Below, in pieces: positions 1-7,210 of a stretch of DNA of 7,340 bases. The notes beneath the pieces were generated by a model. It was not told where the DNA came from, ran no database searches, and saw only the letters and a program-made list of their open reading frames with translations. Where the stretch lies: the NCBI GenBank assembly GCA_938016625.1, contig CALILB010000374.1, forward strand, positions 1-7,340, in the 5' to 3' direction. The position numbers and the translations under genes are program-made. How positions within the stretch are numbered: the first letter of the stretch is position 1; every line of letters begins with the position of its first letter. Origin of the DNA: an uncultured bacterium. GTDB taxonomy: Bacteria > Acidobacteriota > Thermoanaerobaculia > Multivoradales > JAHEKO01.

Positions 1-2426
1 TACTCGTACCGCAGCACCTCCATCGGATCGACTCGGGCGGCGCGGTAGGCGGGAATGACGCTGGCCGCGAGCGCCACCAGCACCGTGCTCACGGCGATCA
101 ACAGAAAAGTGGCGGGATCGGTGGGTGCGATCTCGAATAGCAGGCTGGCCAGGAACCTCGTCATCCCCAGCGCGCCCACCAGCCCCACGGCAAGCCCCAC
201 CAGGGCGAGTTTCAGACCCTGGCGGAGAACGAGCCGCAGCACATCTTGCGGCTTGGCTCCCATCGCCATCCGCACACCGACTTCGCGCGAGCGTTGCACG
301 ACCGAATAGGACTGGATGCCGTAGATCCCCATCACCGCCACTATCAGCCCCAATGCTGCAAACAGGCCAAAGAGCAGGGTACTGAATCGCTGTTCGCGGT
401 GAGAGTCGGCAAGCATCTCGGCGTGAGTGGCCACTTCGAACACCGGCTGTGTCTCGTCGATCTCGTGGATCGCGGAACGAATCGGCGCGATGAGATTCCC
501 CGGCTCGGTCTCGGACTGCACCACCAGCGTCACGATCTCGCGGGTGAATCGACGTTGGGTGTATGGCAGATACCAGGTCTCCTCGAAGTCACCCCGATCG
601 ATCACATCCTCGGCCACCCCGACGATGGTCATCCACGGATTGTCTTCCTCGTAGTCACCCACTTTGACCTGCCGGCCGAGTGGGCTCTCACCCGGCCAGT
701 GAGCGTCGGCCAACCTCTTGCTGATGACCACCACCGGCAGACCCTCTTCGCCATCCTGTTCGCTAAAGCCCCGGCCCTCCAAGAGGTCGATCCCCATGGT
801 GCGGAGGTATCCGGGGCTCACCATCCGGTGATTGGTGACGAACCGATGGCCGGGATCCACCGGGGGGCGACCTTCGACCGAGTACCGGGCCGCCATCCGG
901 GCATTGTCGAGAGGATGAGTTGTGGTCGCGTCGACGGTGGCGATACCTGGCAGGCTCTCCACCCGGTCGAGAACGTCTCGAAGGAATGCGATCCTCTGAT
1001 GATCTTCGGGGTACTTCGTCTCCGACAGTGACAGCTTCAGAGTCAGCCGATTCTCGATATCGAAACCCGCCTCCACCTGCTGCAGCCGCTTGAAGCTCCT
1101 GACCATCAGACCGGCTCCAACGAGAAGCACCACCGCCACGGCCACCTCGGCTATCACCAGCGAGCTCAACAGCCGGCGGCGGCCACGGCTCGCCAGGGCG
1201 CGACCCCCCTCTTTGAGGTGGTTGTGAAGCTCCAGCCGGGAGACCCTCAGGGCGGGAACCAGGCTAAAGCCGACACCCACGAGCAGCGAGACGACAAATG
1301 CGAAGCCGAGGACCCTGAGATCGAGGCTGAGCTCCTGGAAGAAGACACTCATCCCCGACAACGGACTCAGAGCCACCAGGGGACCATAGCTCCAGAGGGC
1401 CAGCAGCAGGCCGGCGATACCGCTCACCAGACCCAGAACCAGACCCTGGGTCACGAGCTGGCGGATCAGTCGTACCCGGGTGCCGCCCAGCGCCATGCGC
1501 ACCGCGATCTCGCTGCCCTGCTCGAGCGAGCGGGCGAGAAGCATGGTGGCCACGTTGGTGCAGGCGATGAGCAGGAGAAAGGCCGAAGCCCCCATCAGGA
1601 CAAACAGGAGCTTTGGCTGGACGTCGTCGGTGATGTCTTCTCGCAGGGGTTGCAGGGCGTAGCCCCAACCGCTGTTGGTGTCGGGCCGTTCCTGCTCGAG
1701 CCGGGCGGCGATGGTACCGAGCTCGCTTTCGACCTGGGTGATGCTCACACCCGGTTCGAGACGGCCCACCACGTGGAGGAAATGGCGCAGGACACGGGTC
1801 TCGTCGGGTGCCATGCCCATCGGCACCCAGACCTCCGAATCGTAGGGAAACTTGTAACCGCGCGGCATGACGCCGATGACGGTGTAGACCTCGTCATCGA
1901 GAGCGACCGCGGAGCCCAGCACCTCGTCGCCGCCACCAAAGTGGCTCTGCCACAGGTCGTGGCCTATGACCACCACTCTCGCCGGGGCACCGGGGCGGTC
2001 CTCTTCGGGCAGGATGCCGCGGCCCAGAGCCGGTTCGACCCCCAACAGCGGCATTGAGCCGGCGGTTACCAGGGAGCCCTGGATCCGCTCGGGCTCGTCC
2101 CCGCCATAGAAATTGAAGCTCGCGTAATCGTGCGCGGCGAGCCCCGCAAAGACCGTGGTCTGCTGCTCGAGGGCCAGGTAGTTGTCGACCGACATCGACG
2201 TTGTCCTCGCCGGCCTGCCTTCCTGGTTGATCGCGTCGCGGAGCCGCACCAGCTCGCTGTCGTTCTCGATCGGCAGCGGGCTGAGCATCAGCGAGTTGAT
2301 GATGCTGAAAACCGCGGTGTTGGCACCGATCCCTAGAGCCAGAGAAAGGACCGTCACCACGGTAAAGCCGGGGCGGCGGCGCATCGATCGGAAGGCGAGT
2401 CGCAGGTCTTTTCTGAGCTCATCCAT
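1..2426 (-). CDS. MacB/FtsX-family ABC transporter permease (acidobacterial ADOP type), stop codon cut by window edge
   Basis: Inner-membrane permease subunit of the MacB/FtsX type, which normally works with a separate ATPase in efflux, lipoprotein handling or mechanotransmission; the substrate is unknown. My translation from ATG at 2426 is open for 808 codons, ending '..DPMEVLRYE' at base 3. The last two bases read TA, so the stop almost certainly completes just outside the window. Architecture: conserved 'RRPGFT' then TM1 (residues about 21-45, with LALGIGANTAVFS); MacB periplasmic core domain (about 50-250); FtsX block of three TMs (about 272-295, 325-350, 370-392); TM5 (about 420-442); second periplasmic domain (about 455-670); final FtsX block (about 682-705, 738-760, 773-793). 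Each FtsX block carries the usual 'E(I/V)(A/G)VRMA(L/M)G' motif (307-314 and 715-723). The start is supported by AAGGGAG at 2435-2441, 8 nt before the ATG, and by the family N-terminus. No ATPase gene is in the window. The family is very common in Acidobacteriota. Confidence 0.95.
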   Translation of the reverse strand, partial: MDELRKDLRLAFRSMRRRPGFTVVTVLSLALGIGANTAVFSIINSLMLSPLPIENDSELVRLRDAINQEGRPARTTSMSVDNYLALEQQTTVFAGLAAHDYASFNFYGGDEPERIQGSLVTAGSMPLLGVEPALGRGILPEEDRPGAPARVVVIGHDLWQSHFGGGDEVLGSAVALDDEVYTVIGVMPRGYKFPYDSEVWVPMGMAPDETRVLRHFLHVVGRLEPGVSITQVESELGTIAARLEQERPDTNSGWGYALQPLREDITDDVQPKLLFVLMGASAFLLLIACTNVATMLLARSLEQGSEIAVRMALGGTRVRLIRQLVTQGLVLGLVSGIAGLLLALWSYGPLVALSPLSGMSVFFQELSLDLRVLGFAFVVSLLVGVGFSLVPALRVSRLELHNHLKEGGRALASRGRRRLLSSLVIAEVAVAVVLLVGAGLMVRSFKRLQQVEAGFDIENRLTLKLSLSETKYPEDHQRIAFLRDVLDRVESLPGIATVDATTTHPLDNARMAARYSVEGRPPVDPGHRFVTNHRMVSPGYLRTMGIDLLEGRGFSEQDGEEGLPVVVISKRLADAHWPGESPLGRQVKVGDYEEDNPWMTIVGVAEDVIDRGDFEETWYLPYTQRRFTREIVTLVVQSETEPGNLIAPIRSAIHEIDETQPVFEVATHAEMLADSHREQRFSTLLFGLFAALGLIVAVMGIYGIQSYSVVQRSREVGVRMAMGAKPQDVLRLVLRQGLKLALVGLAVGLVGALGMTRFLASLLFEIAPTDPATFLLIAVSTVLVALAASVIPAYRAARVDPMEVLRYE

Positions 2427-2434
2427 TTCGAGGT

Positions 2435-2441
2435 CTCCCTT
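2435..2441 (-). promoter_or_regulatory. Ribosome binding site of the permease gene
   Basis: AAGGGAG on the minus strand lies 8 nt upstream of the ATG at 2426. It is a good Shine-Dalgarno match and fixes the permease start. No convincing -35/-10 pair could be picked out further upstream. Confidence 0.7.
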
Positions 2442-2531
2442 CAAATCCGACTCTGATCCTGCCACATGGGGGTGTCGGGAATCCTGATGGAGAGCCGAGA
2501 ATTGGGCGAGGGATGGGTGAGAGTGGGCGTT

Positions 2532-2553
2532 CGGCCGGCGTCTCTGCCGGCCG
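2532..2553. repeat. Perfect 8-bp inverted repeat (GC hairpin) in the intergenic gap
   Basis: CGGCCGGC and GCCGGCCG are separated by a 6-nt loop. The hairpin lies 26 bp downstream of the flavin reductase stop and about 105 bp upstream of the permease start. Read on the minus strand it could end the catabolic transcript or protect its 3' end. No T-run follows the stem, so it is not a textbook intrinsic terminator. The rest of the 2427-2578 gap holds only the permease RBS. Confidence 0.35.
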
Positions 2554-2578
2554 GGGTGGGTGGTGGCACCCCAAGCCC

Positions 2579-4039
<1,461 letters not shown>

Positions 4040-4055
4040 CGCCCCGCGATCCTAC

Positions 4056-4081
4056 CGTAGGGGAGGGGCTTGTCCCCTCCC
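4056..4081 (+). repeat. REP palindrome, single left-hand copy (GTAG foot, CTTGT loop)
   Basis: Foot GTAG at 4057-4060, stem arm GGGAGGGG at 4061-4068, loop CTTGT at 4069-4073, second arm CCCCTCCC at 4074-4081. The stem is 8 bp and perfect. Its last base is shared with the TAG stop codon of the transposase gene. Its outer edge lies only 16 bp upstream of the GTG start of the flavin reductase gene, so it occupies that gene's leader region. Confidence 0.85.
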
Positions 4082-4548
4082 TAAAGGTCGAATTCCAACG
4101 ACCCGCTGAGGGAATAGTCGTTCGCCCGCTCCACCAGACCCGCCCGTACCGGATTGGCGAGTATGTACCTGGCCGTACGGATTTCGTCTTCATTCCTGCG
4201 GAGAGCATGATCGAAGAAGCTCCTCTGCCAGAGAGGGTTGGCCTCCCCCATCTTCCTGCTAACGTGAAAACATAGAGACTTCCATGCTCCGACGAAAGCG
4301 ACAACAGATGAAGACTGCGTGCTTCCCAGGAGAAGATGCACATGATCGGGCATGAGGCAGTACGCGTAGACAGGGTTGCCTCGCATCTCATGGAGCTCTT
4401 CCAGGACTCGAACGCACTTCTTCCCGAACTCGATGTCGAGAAAAAGCGGTTTTCGGCCTGCCGTAGCAATCGTGACCGAGAAGATCTGGCCGTCTTCACG
4501 GTAGATCGCATCCGGTAGGCGGATGGGTCTTCGCCTGTCATAGGACAC
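4081..4548 (-). CDS. REP-associated tyrosine transposase (RAYT, Y1_Tnp / HUH family)
   Basis: 155-residue single-domain HUH nuclease of the IS200/IS605-like Y1 superfamily. RAYTs bind and cleave REP hairpins as single-stranded DNA. Visible marks: N-terminal 'YDRRRPIRL' (3-10) typical of the group; 'YCLMPDHVHLLL' (63-74) with the metal-binding H69-V70-H71; 'LWQRSFFDHALRRNEDE' (106-122); and 'ARYILANPVRAGLV' (127-139), where Y128 is the probable nucleophile by position in the family. The length is normal and there is no frameshift, so the gene looks intact. The start is GTG at 4548: an in-frame TAG lies just upstream at 4555-4557, the nearby ATG at 4541 is out of frame, and no in-frame Met occurs before M55. 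No good Shine-Dalgarno is seen, so expression may be low. The coding sequence is visibly less GC-rich than its neighbours, which fits horizontal origin. REPs flank it on both sides. It lies in the same orientation as the surrounding operon. Confidence 0.9.
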   Translation of the reverse strand: MSYDRRRPIRLPDAIYREDGQIFSVTIATAGRKPLFLDIEFGKKCVRVLEELHEMRGNPVYAYCLMPDHVHLLLGSTQSSSVVAFVGAWKSLCFHVSRKMGEANPLWQRSFFDHALRRNEDEIRTARYILANPVRAGLVERANDYSLSGSLEFDL

Positions 4549-4597
4549 ACATATCTAGACGTATTCCGAGCCGGCTTTCTTACACTCGAAGACCGGT

Positions 4598-4650
4598 CGT
4601 AAGGGCGGCCCTTGTGGCCACGCAGGGAGGGGACAAGCCCCTCCCCTACG
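4598..4650. repeat. BIME-like inverted REP pair, inner copy (partly degenerate)
   Basis: 53-nt unit made of two facing REPs. The plus-oriented REP has foot GTAA (4599-4602, changed from GTAG), arm GGGCGGCC (4603-4610), loop CTTGT (4611-4615) and a damaged second arm GGCCACGC (4616-4623). After one spacer base comes the minus-oriented REP: GGGAGGGG (4625-4632), loop ACAAG (4633-4637), CCCCTCCC (4638-4645), foot complement CTAC (4646-4649). The second REP is identical to the left-hand copy at 4056-4081 in reverse complement. The unit differs from the 4663-4715 copy at 4 of 53 positions, all in the plus-oriented half. Confidence 0.85.
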
Positions 4651-4662
4651 AGGAAATCGCTT

Positions 4663-4715
4663 CGTAGGGGCGGCCCTTGTGGCCGCCCTGGGAGGGGACA
4701 AGCCCCTCCCCTACG
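4663..4715. repeat. BIME-like inverted REP pair, outer copy (intact)
   Basis: 53-nt unit with two perfect 8-bp hairpins. Plus-oriented REP: GTAG (4664-4667), GGGCGGCC (4668-4675), loop CTTGT (4676-4680), GGCCGCCC (4681-4688). After one spacer base comes the minus-oriented REP: GGGAGGGG (4690-4697), loop ACAAG (4698-4702), CCCCTCCC (4703-4710), foot complement CTAC (4711-4714). The unit ends are themselves inverted (CGTAGGGG / CCCCTACG), so a larger cruciform is possible. A 12-bp spacer separates it from the inner copy. The TAG of the minus-strand foot is the stop codon of the acyl-CoA dehydrogenase gene. In that gene's mRNA the pair would form two hairpins right after the stop. Confidence 0.88.
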
Positions 4716-5907
4716 ATTCGAGGGCTTTGAGCAGCTCGCGGGCGATGACGAGTTGTTGGATCTCGCTGGTGCCCTCGTAGATGCGCAGCGCGCGGATGGA
4801 GCGGTAGAGGCGGTCGACGGGGTGGAAGGCGAGGACCCCCTTGCCACCCAGGATCTGGACGGCATCGTCGACGATCCGCTGGGCGGCCTCGGTGGCGAAG
4901 TATTTGGCCATGGACGATTCGAGCGTTACCCGCTCGGCCCCCCGGTCGGCCTCGCTGGCGGCGCGGTAGACGAGCAGCCGCGCAGCGGCCAGGTCGGTCG
5001 CCATCCGTGCCAGCTTCTGCTGGGTGAGCTGGAAGGCGGCCAGCGGCCGGCCAAACTGCTCGCGTTCCCTGGCGTAGGCGAGCGCCTCGTCGAGCGCACG
5101 CGAGGCCATGCCACAGGCGCCGGCACCGACGGTCGCCCGTAGGCGGTCGAGGGTCCGCATACCGATCTTGAATCCGTCGCCTTCCTCGCCGATGCGTGAG
5201 TCGCTGGCAACCCGGCAATCTTCGAAGGCGAGCTCACCCAGCGGGTGGGGAGCGCTCAGCACCTGGGGCCGCACAAAGCGGAGCCCCGGGGTGTCCGCAC
5301 CCACCAGAAAGATCGATATCCCTTTTGTACCCTTGTCCTCGTCGGTGCGGGCAAAGACGGTGTAGAAGTCGGCAAGACCCGCGTTGGAGATAAAGAGCTT
5401 GCGGCCGGTCAGGACATAACCCTCATCGACCCGCCGCGCGCGGGTCTCGAGCGCCCCCACATCGGAGCCGGCTCTGAGCTCGGTCATGGCAAAAGCCGCC
5501 ATGGCGCGGCCGGCGGCCACATCGGCGAGCCACCTCTTCTTCAGCTCGTCGCTGCCGGCAATGGCAATGGGCAGCGAGCCCAGACACTGGAGGGAGAAGA
5601 CCGCGTCGGCCAGGGGCGAGGCCCAGGCCAGGGCTTCGCGGATCAAGCAACAGGCGCGCAGGTCGATGAGAGTGGTGTCGCCACCAAAGGCGGCGGGTAC
5701 CGTGTACATGAGCCAGCCGTCGCCTCCCAGCAGGGCGAGGATGTCCTTCGCCTGATCCCGCGCCTCGCCGTCCTCCTCGGGGGCCGGCAGAGGGGAGATC
5801 TCCCGTAGGACAAAGTCGTCGATCTTCTCGGCCAGCTCCAGGTGTTGGTCGTCGAGGAAGGGGCGGATGGTGGTGAGATCAATCATTGGCGGGTCAGCCC
5901 CGTTCAT
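4711..5907 (-). CDS. Acyl-CoA dehydrogenase family protein
   Basis: 398-residue FAD-dependent acyl-CoA dehydrogenase, which removes hydrogens at C2-C3 of an acyl-CoA and passes electrons to ETF. Family order is complete: N-terminal helical domain (about 15-130); middle beta domain opening with 'AFAMTELRAGSDVGA' (138-152), an exact match to the family signature; C-terminal helical domain with 'REREQFGRPLAAFQ' (280-293), 'QILGGKGVLAFHPVDRLYR' (351-369) and 'IYEGTSEIQ' (376-384). E378 stands at the position of the MCAD-type catalytic glutamate. Length is typical. The start is uncertain: ATG at 5907 gives the listed protein and ATG at 5886 (residue M8) is equally possible; neither has a good Shine-Dalgarno. 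It follows the crotonase gene after a 74-bp gap with nothing recognisable beyond a weak 5-bp hairpin at 5966-5978, so it is probably in the same operon. Its TAG stop lies inside the GTAG foot of the neighbouring REP. Chain or ring specificity cannot be read from the sequence. Confidence 0.94.
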   Translation of the reverse strand: MNGADPPMIDLTTIRPFLDDQHLELAEKIDDFVLREISPLPAPEEDGEARDQAKDILALLGGDGWLMYTVPAAFGGDTTLIDLRACCLIREALAWASPLADAVFSLQCLGSLPIAIAGSDELKKRWLADVAAGRAMAAFAMTELRAGSDVGALETRARRVDEGYVLTGRKLFISNAGLADFYTVFARTDEDKGTKGISIFLVGADTPGLRFVRPQVLSAPHPLGELAFEDCRVASDSRIGEEGDGFKIGMRTLDRLRATVGAGACGMASRALDEALAYAREREQFGRPLAAFQLTQQKLARMATDLAAARLLVYRAASEADRGAERVTLESSMAKYFATEAAQRIVDDAVQILGGKGVLAFHPVDRLYRSIRALRIYEGTSEIQQLVIARELLKALES

Positions 5908-5981
5908 CGGCCGGCGGGCACCGCGTGCCGAAGGCGCGTGGTCGGACCGGCCGCTTCGATTGATGGAGGCGTTGCCTCAGA

Positions 5982-6767
5982 TTAGTCGAAGCTGGGCTTG
6001 CGTTTTTGAATGAAAGCATCGTAGGCCTCACGAAAGTTGGGGTCCTCCATACAGGCAGCCTGGATCTCGGTTTCGGCGGCCAGGGCCGTCTCGACGTCCA
6101 TGGCCGCTTCGCGCAGAAGCATCTTCTTGGTGACCTCGAGGCCAAACGAGGGGCCCCTCGCCAGTCGCTCGGCCCAGGATCTGGCCTCCTTCATCAGATC
6201 TGCGCCCGGTACCACCCGGTTGTAGAGACCGATGCGGTAGGCCTCGTCGGCGTCGATGAAGTCGCCGGTCATCAGCAGCTCCATGGCCCGACCATGACCG
6301 ACCAGACGGGGCAGCAGCCACGAGGCGCCCATGTCGGCCCCCGAAAGGCCGACCTTGGTGAACAGATAAGCTATCTTGGCCTCTTTGGCGGCGATGCGAA
6401 TATCGCAGGCCGCGGCGATGACCGCACCCGCTCCGGCAACGGTGCCGTTGAGGCCACCCACGATCGGTCGCCGGCAGCGGAGCATGGCGAGGATGAGATC
6501 GCCGGTGGTGCGGGTGAACTCCAGCAGCCCCTGCTGGTCGCGCTCGAACAGCGGCCCGATGATCTCCTCGACATCGCCACCTGAGCAGAAGGCTCGCCCG
6601 GCGCCGGTGAGCAGGATCGCCCTTACCCCGGGCTCGGTGTCGAGACGCCGAAAGGTCTCTTCCAGCTCCTCGTAGACCTGAAAAGTGAGCGCGTTGAGTC
6701 GCTCGGGACGGTTGAGGGTGAGGGCGACGACACCGGTCTCGGTATCGTGGTCGTGGAGAAAGCTCAC
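5982..6767 (-). CDS. Crotonase-family protein (enoyl-CoA hydratase/isomerase-like)
   Basis: 261-residue crotonase-fold CoA enzyme. Family marks: 'TGVVALTLNRPERLNALT' (11-28); oxyanion-hole segment 'GRAFCSGGDV' (57-66); 'GGLNGTVAGAGAVIAAACDI' (104-123); 'LLPRLVGHGRAMELLMTGD' (151-169); 'IGLYNRVVP' (179-187). Aligned by eye to rat mitochondrial enoyl-CoA hydratase, the two catalytic glutamates (E144, E164) correspond to V116 and F136, while D145 lies in a 'GADMG' motif. A classical hydratase is therefore unlikely; isomerase, hydrolase, lyase or ring-processing chemistry is more plausible. The start is GTG at 6767, overlapping the Rid stop as GTGA. The frame is open far upstream, but that sequence is the Rid gene read in another frame and the family N-terminus begins here. 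Upstream pairing with the ribosome is weak, which fits translational coupling to the Rid gene. Confidence 0.9.
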   Translation of the reverse strand: MSFLHDHDTETGVVALTLNRPERLNALTFQVYEELEETFRRLDTEPGVRAILLTGAGRAFCSGGDVEEIIGPLFERDQQGLLEFTRTTGDLILAMLRCRRPIVGGLNGTVAGAGAVIAAACDIRIAAKEAKIAYLFTKVGLSGADMGASWLLPRLVGHGRAMELLMTGDFIDADEAYRIGLYNRVVPGADLMKEARSWAERLARGPSFGLEVTKKMLLREAAMDVETALAAETEIQAACMEDPNFREAYDAFIQKRKPSFD

Positions 6768-7210
6768 GAGATCGCCGCCGTTCCCTCGATCTCGACCTTG
6801 GCGCCCGGCTCCACCAGACCCGCGACCTCCACCAGCGCCATGGCCGGAAAGTGCCTGCCCATGACCCGCCTGTAGACCTCCCCTATCGCAACCAGATCGG
6901 CCAGGTACTCGGTCTTGTCGGTGACGTAGATGGTCAACCTCGCGATGTCCCGCCGGCCGCCACCGGCGCTTCGGACGACCAGCACGACATTGGCCAGCGC
7001 CTGCTCGAACTGGGCTACGAAGTTCTCGCCCACCAGATGCTGTTCCCGGTCCCACCCCACCTGCCCGGCGATAAAAAGAATCCGTGAGCCCATCGGCGTC
7101 AGGGTCCCGTGCGAGTAACCCCGCGGGGCCCCCAGATCCTCCGGGTTGATGTGAATCAGCCCGCCGTAGGAGCCGTCCGACCCCGCGTCCCGCTGCTCGC
7201 TGTCGCTCAT
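6764..7210 (-). CDS. Rid-family protein (YjgF/YER057c/UK114), lacking the RidA catalytic arginine
   Basis: 148-residue cytosolic Rid-family protein, normally a trimer with active sites between subunits. Family marks: 'GYSHGTLTPMGSRILFIAGQVGWD' region (31-54), 'FVAQFEQALANVVLVVRSAGG' region (64-84), 'IARLTIYVTDKTEY' (89-102), 'HFPAMALVEVAGLVEPGAKVEIEGTA' region (120-145). At the position of E. coli RidA R105 (motif 'FPARS') there is M124 ('FPAMA'). The 2-aminoacrylate/imine deaminase arginine is therefore missing, as in several Rid subfamilies of unknown or specialised function. ATG at 7210 is chosen over a longer frame because GGAGGA lies at 7222-7227, 11 nt upstream, and because the ATG overlaps the SDR stop (ATGA). 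The first 20 residues are low-complexity and polar. Its position between an SDR and a crotonase suggests it acts on, or clears, an enamine/imine or enol intermediate of the pathway. Confidence 0.92.
   Translation of the reverse strand: MSDSEQRDAGSDGSYGGLIHINPEDLGAPRGYSHGTLTPMGSRILFIAGQVGWDREQHLVGENFVAQFEQALANVVLVVRSAGGGRRDIARLTIYVTDKTEYLADLVAIGEVYRRVMGRHFPAMALVEVAGLVEPGAKVEIEGTAAIS

Larger units (their letters stand above)
4056..4715. mobile_element. RAYT-REP module: REP-associated tyrosine transposase bounded by inverted REP palindromes
   Basis: A 660-bp unit whose two outer edges are a perfect 26-nt inverted repeat: 4056-4081 equals the reverse complement of 4690-4715. Inside lie one RAYT gene (minus strand, 4081-4548) and a further inverted REP pair (4598-4650). 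The outermost bases are CGTAGGGG on the left and CCCCTACG on the right. RAYTs are single-copy HUH/Y1 transposases known to be flanked by REPs with a 5' GTAG foot, which is the arrangement seen here. No clear target-site duplication is visible next to either edge, as expected for this class. The unit lies between two genes of a catabolic operon without breaking either reading frame. Whether all 660 bp ever moved as one piece is inference. Confidence 0.75.

Noticed and set aside
246..1031. Plus-strand open frame of 261 codons
   Set aside because: Also antisense to the permease; no recognisable domain and an amino-acid make-up typical of a shadow frame.
1218..2057. Long plus-strand open frame (279 codons) opposite the permease gene
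   Set aside because: It is antisense to a complete, motif-rich permease frame; its translation is low-complexity and has no family features, as expected from GC-rich shadow frames.
4047..4060. Possible target-site duplication next to the left edge of the RAYT module (GATCCTAC against ACGATTCG on the right)
   Set aside because: The flanks share only a few bases that cannot be aligned as a direct repeat at the element edges.
4549..4597. Promoter for the transposase gene in the less GC-rich stretch upstream of its start
   Set aside because: A TAGATAT-like hexamer region exists, but no matching -35 element at proper spacing could be supported.
4056..4715. CRISPR array suggested by the repeated palindromic units
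   Set aside because: There are only three to five units, in inverted orientation, with a 12-bp spacer and a transposase inside; this is REP/BIME structure, not direct repeats with unique spacers.
5966..5978. Short hairpin (GAGGC, 3-nt loop, GCCTC) between the crotonase and dehydrogenase genes
   Set aside because: Only 5 bp and no T-tract; expected by chance in DNA of this composition.
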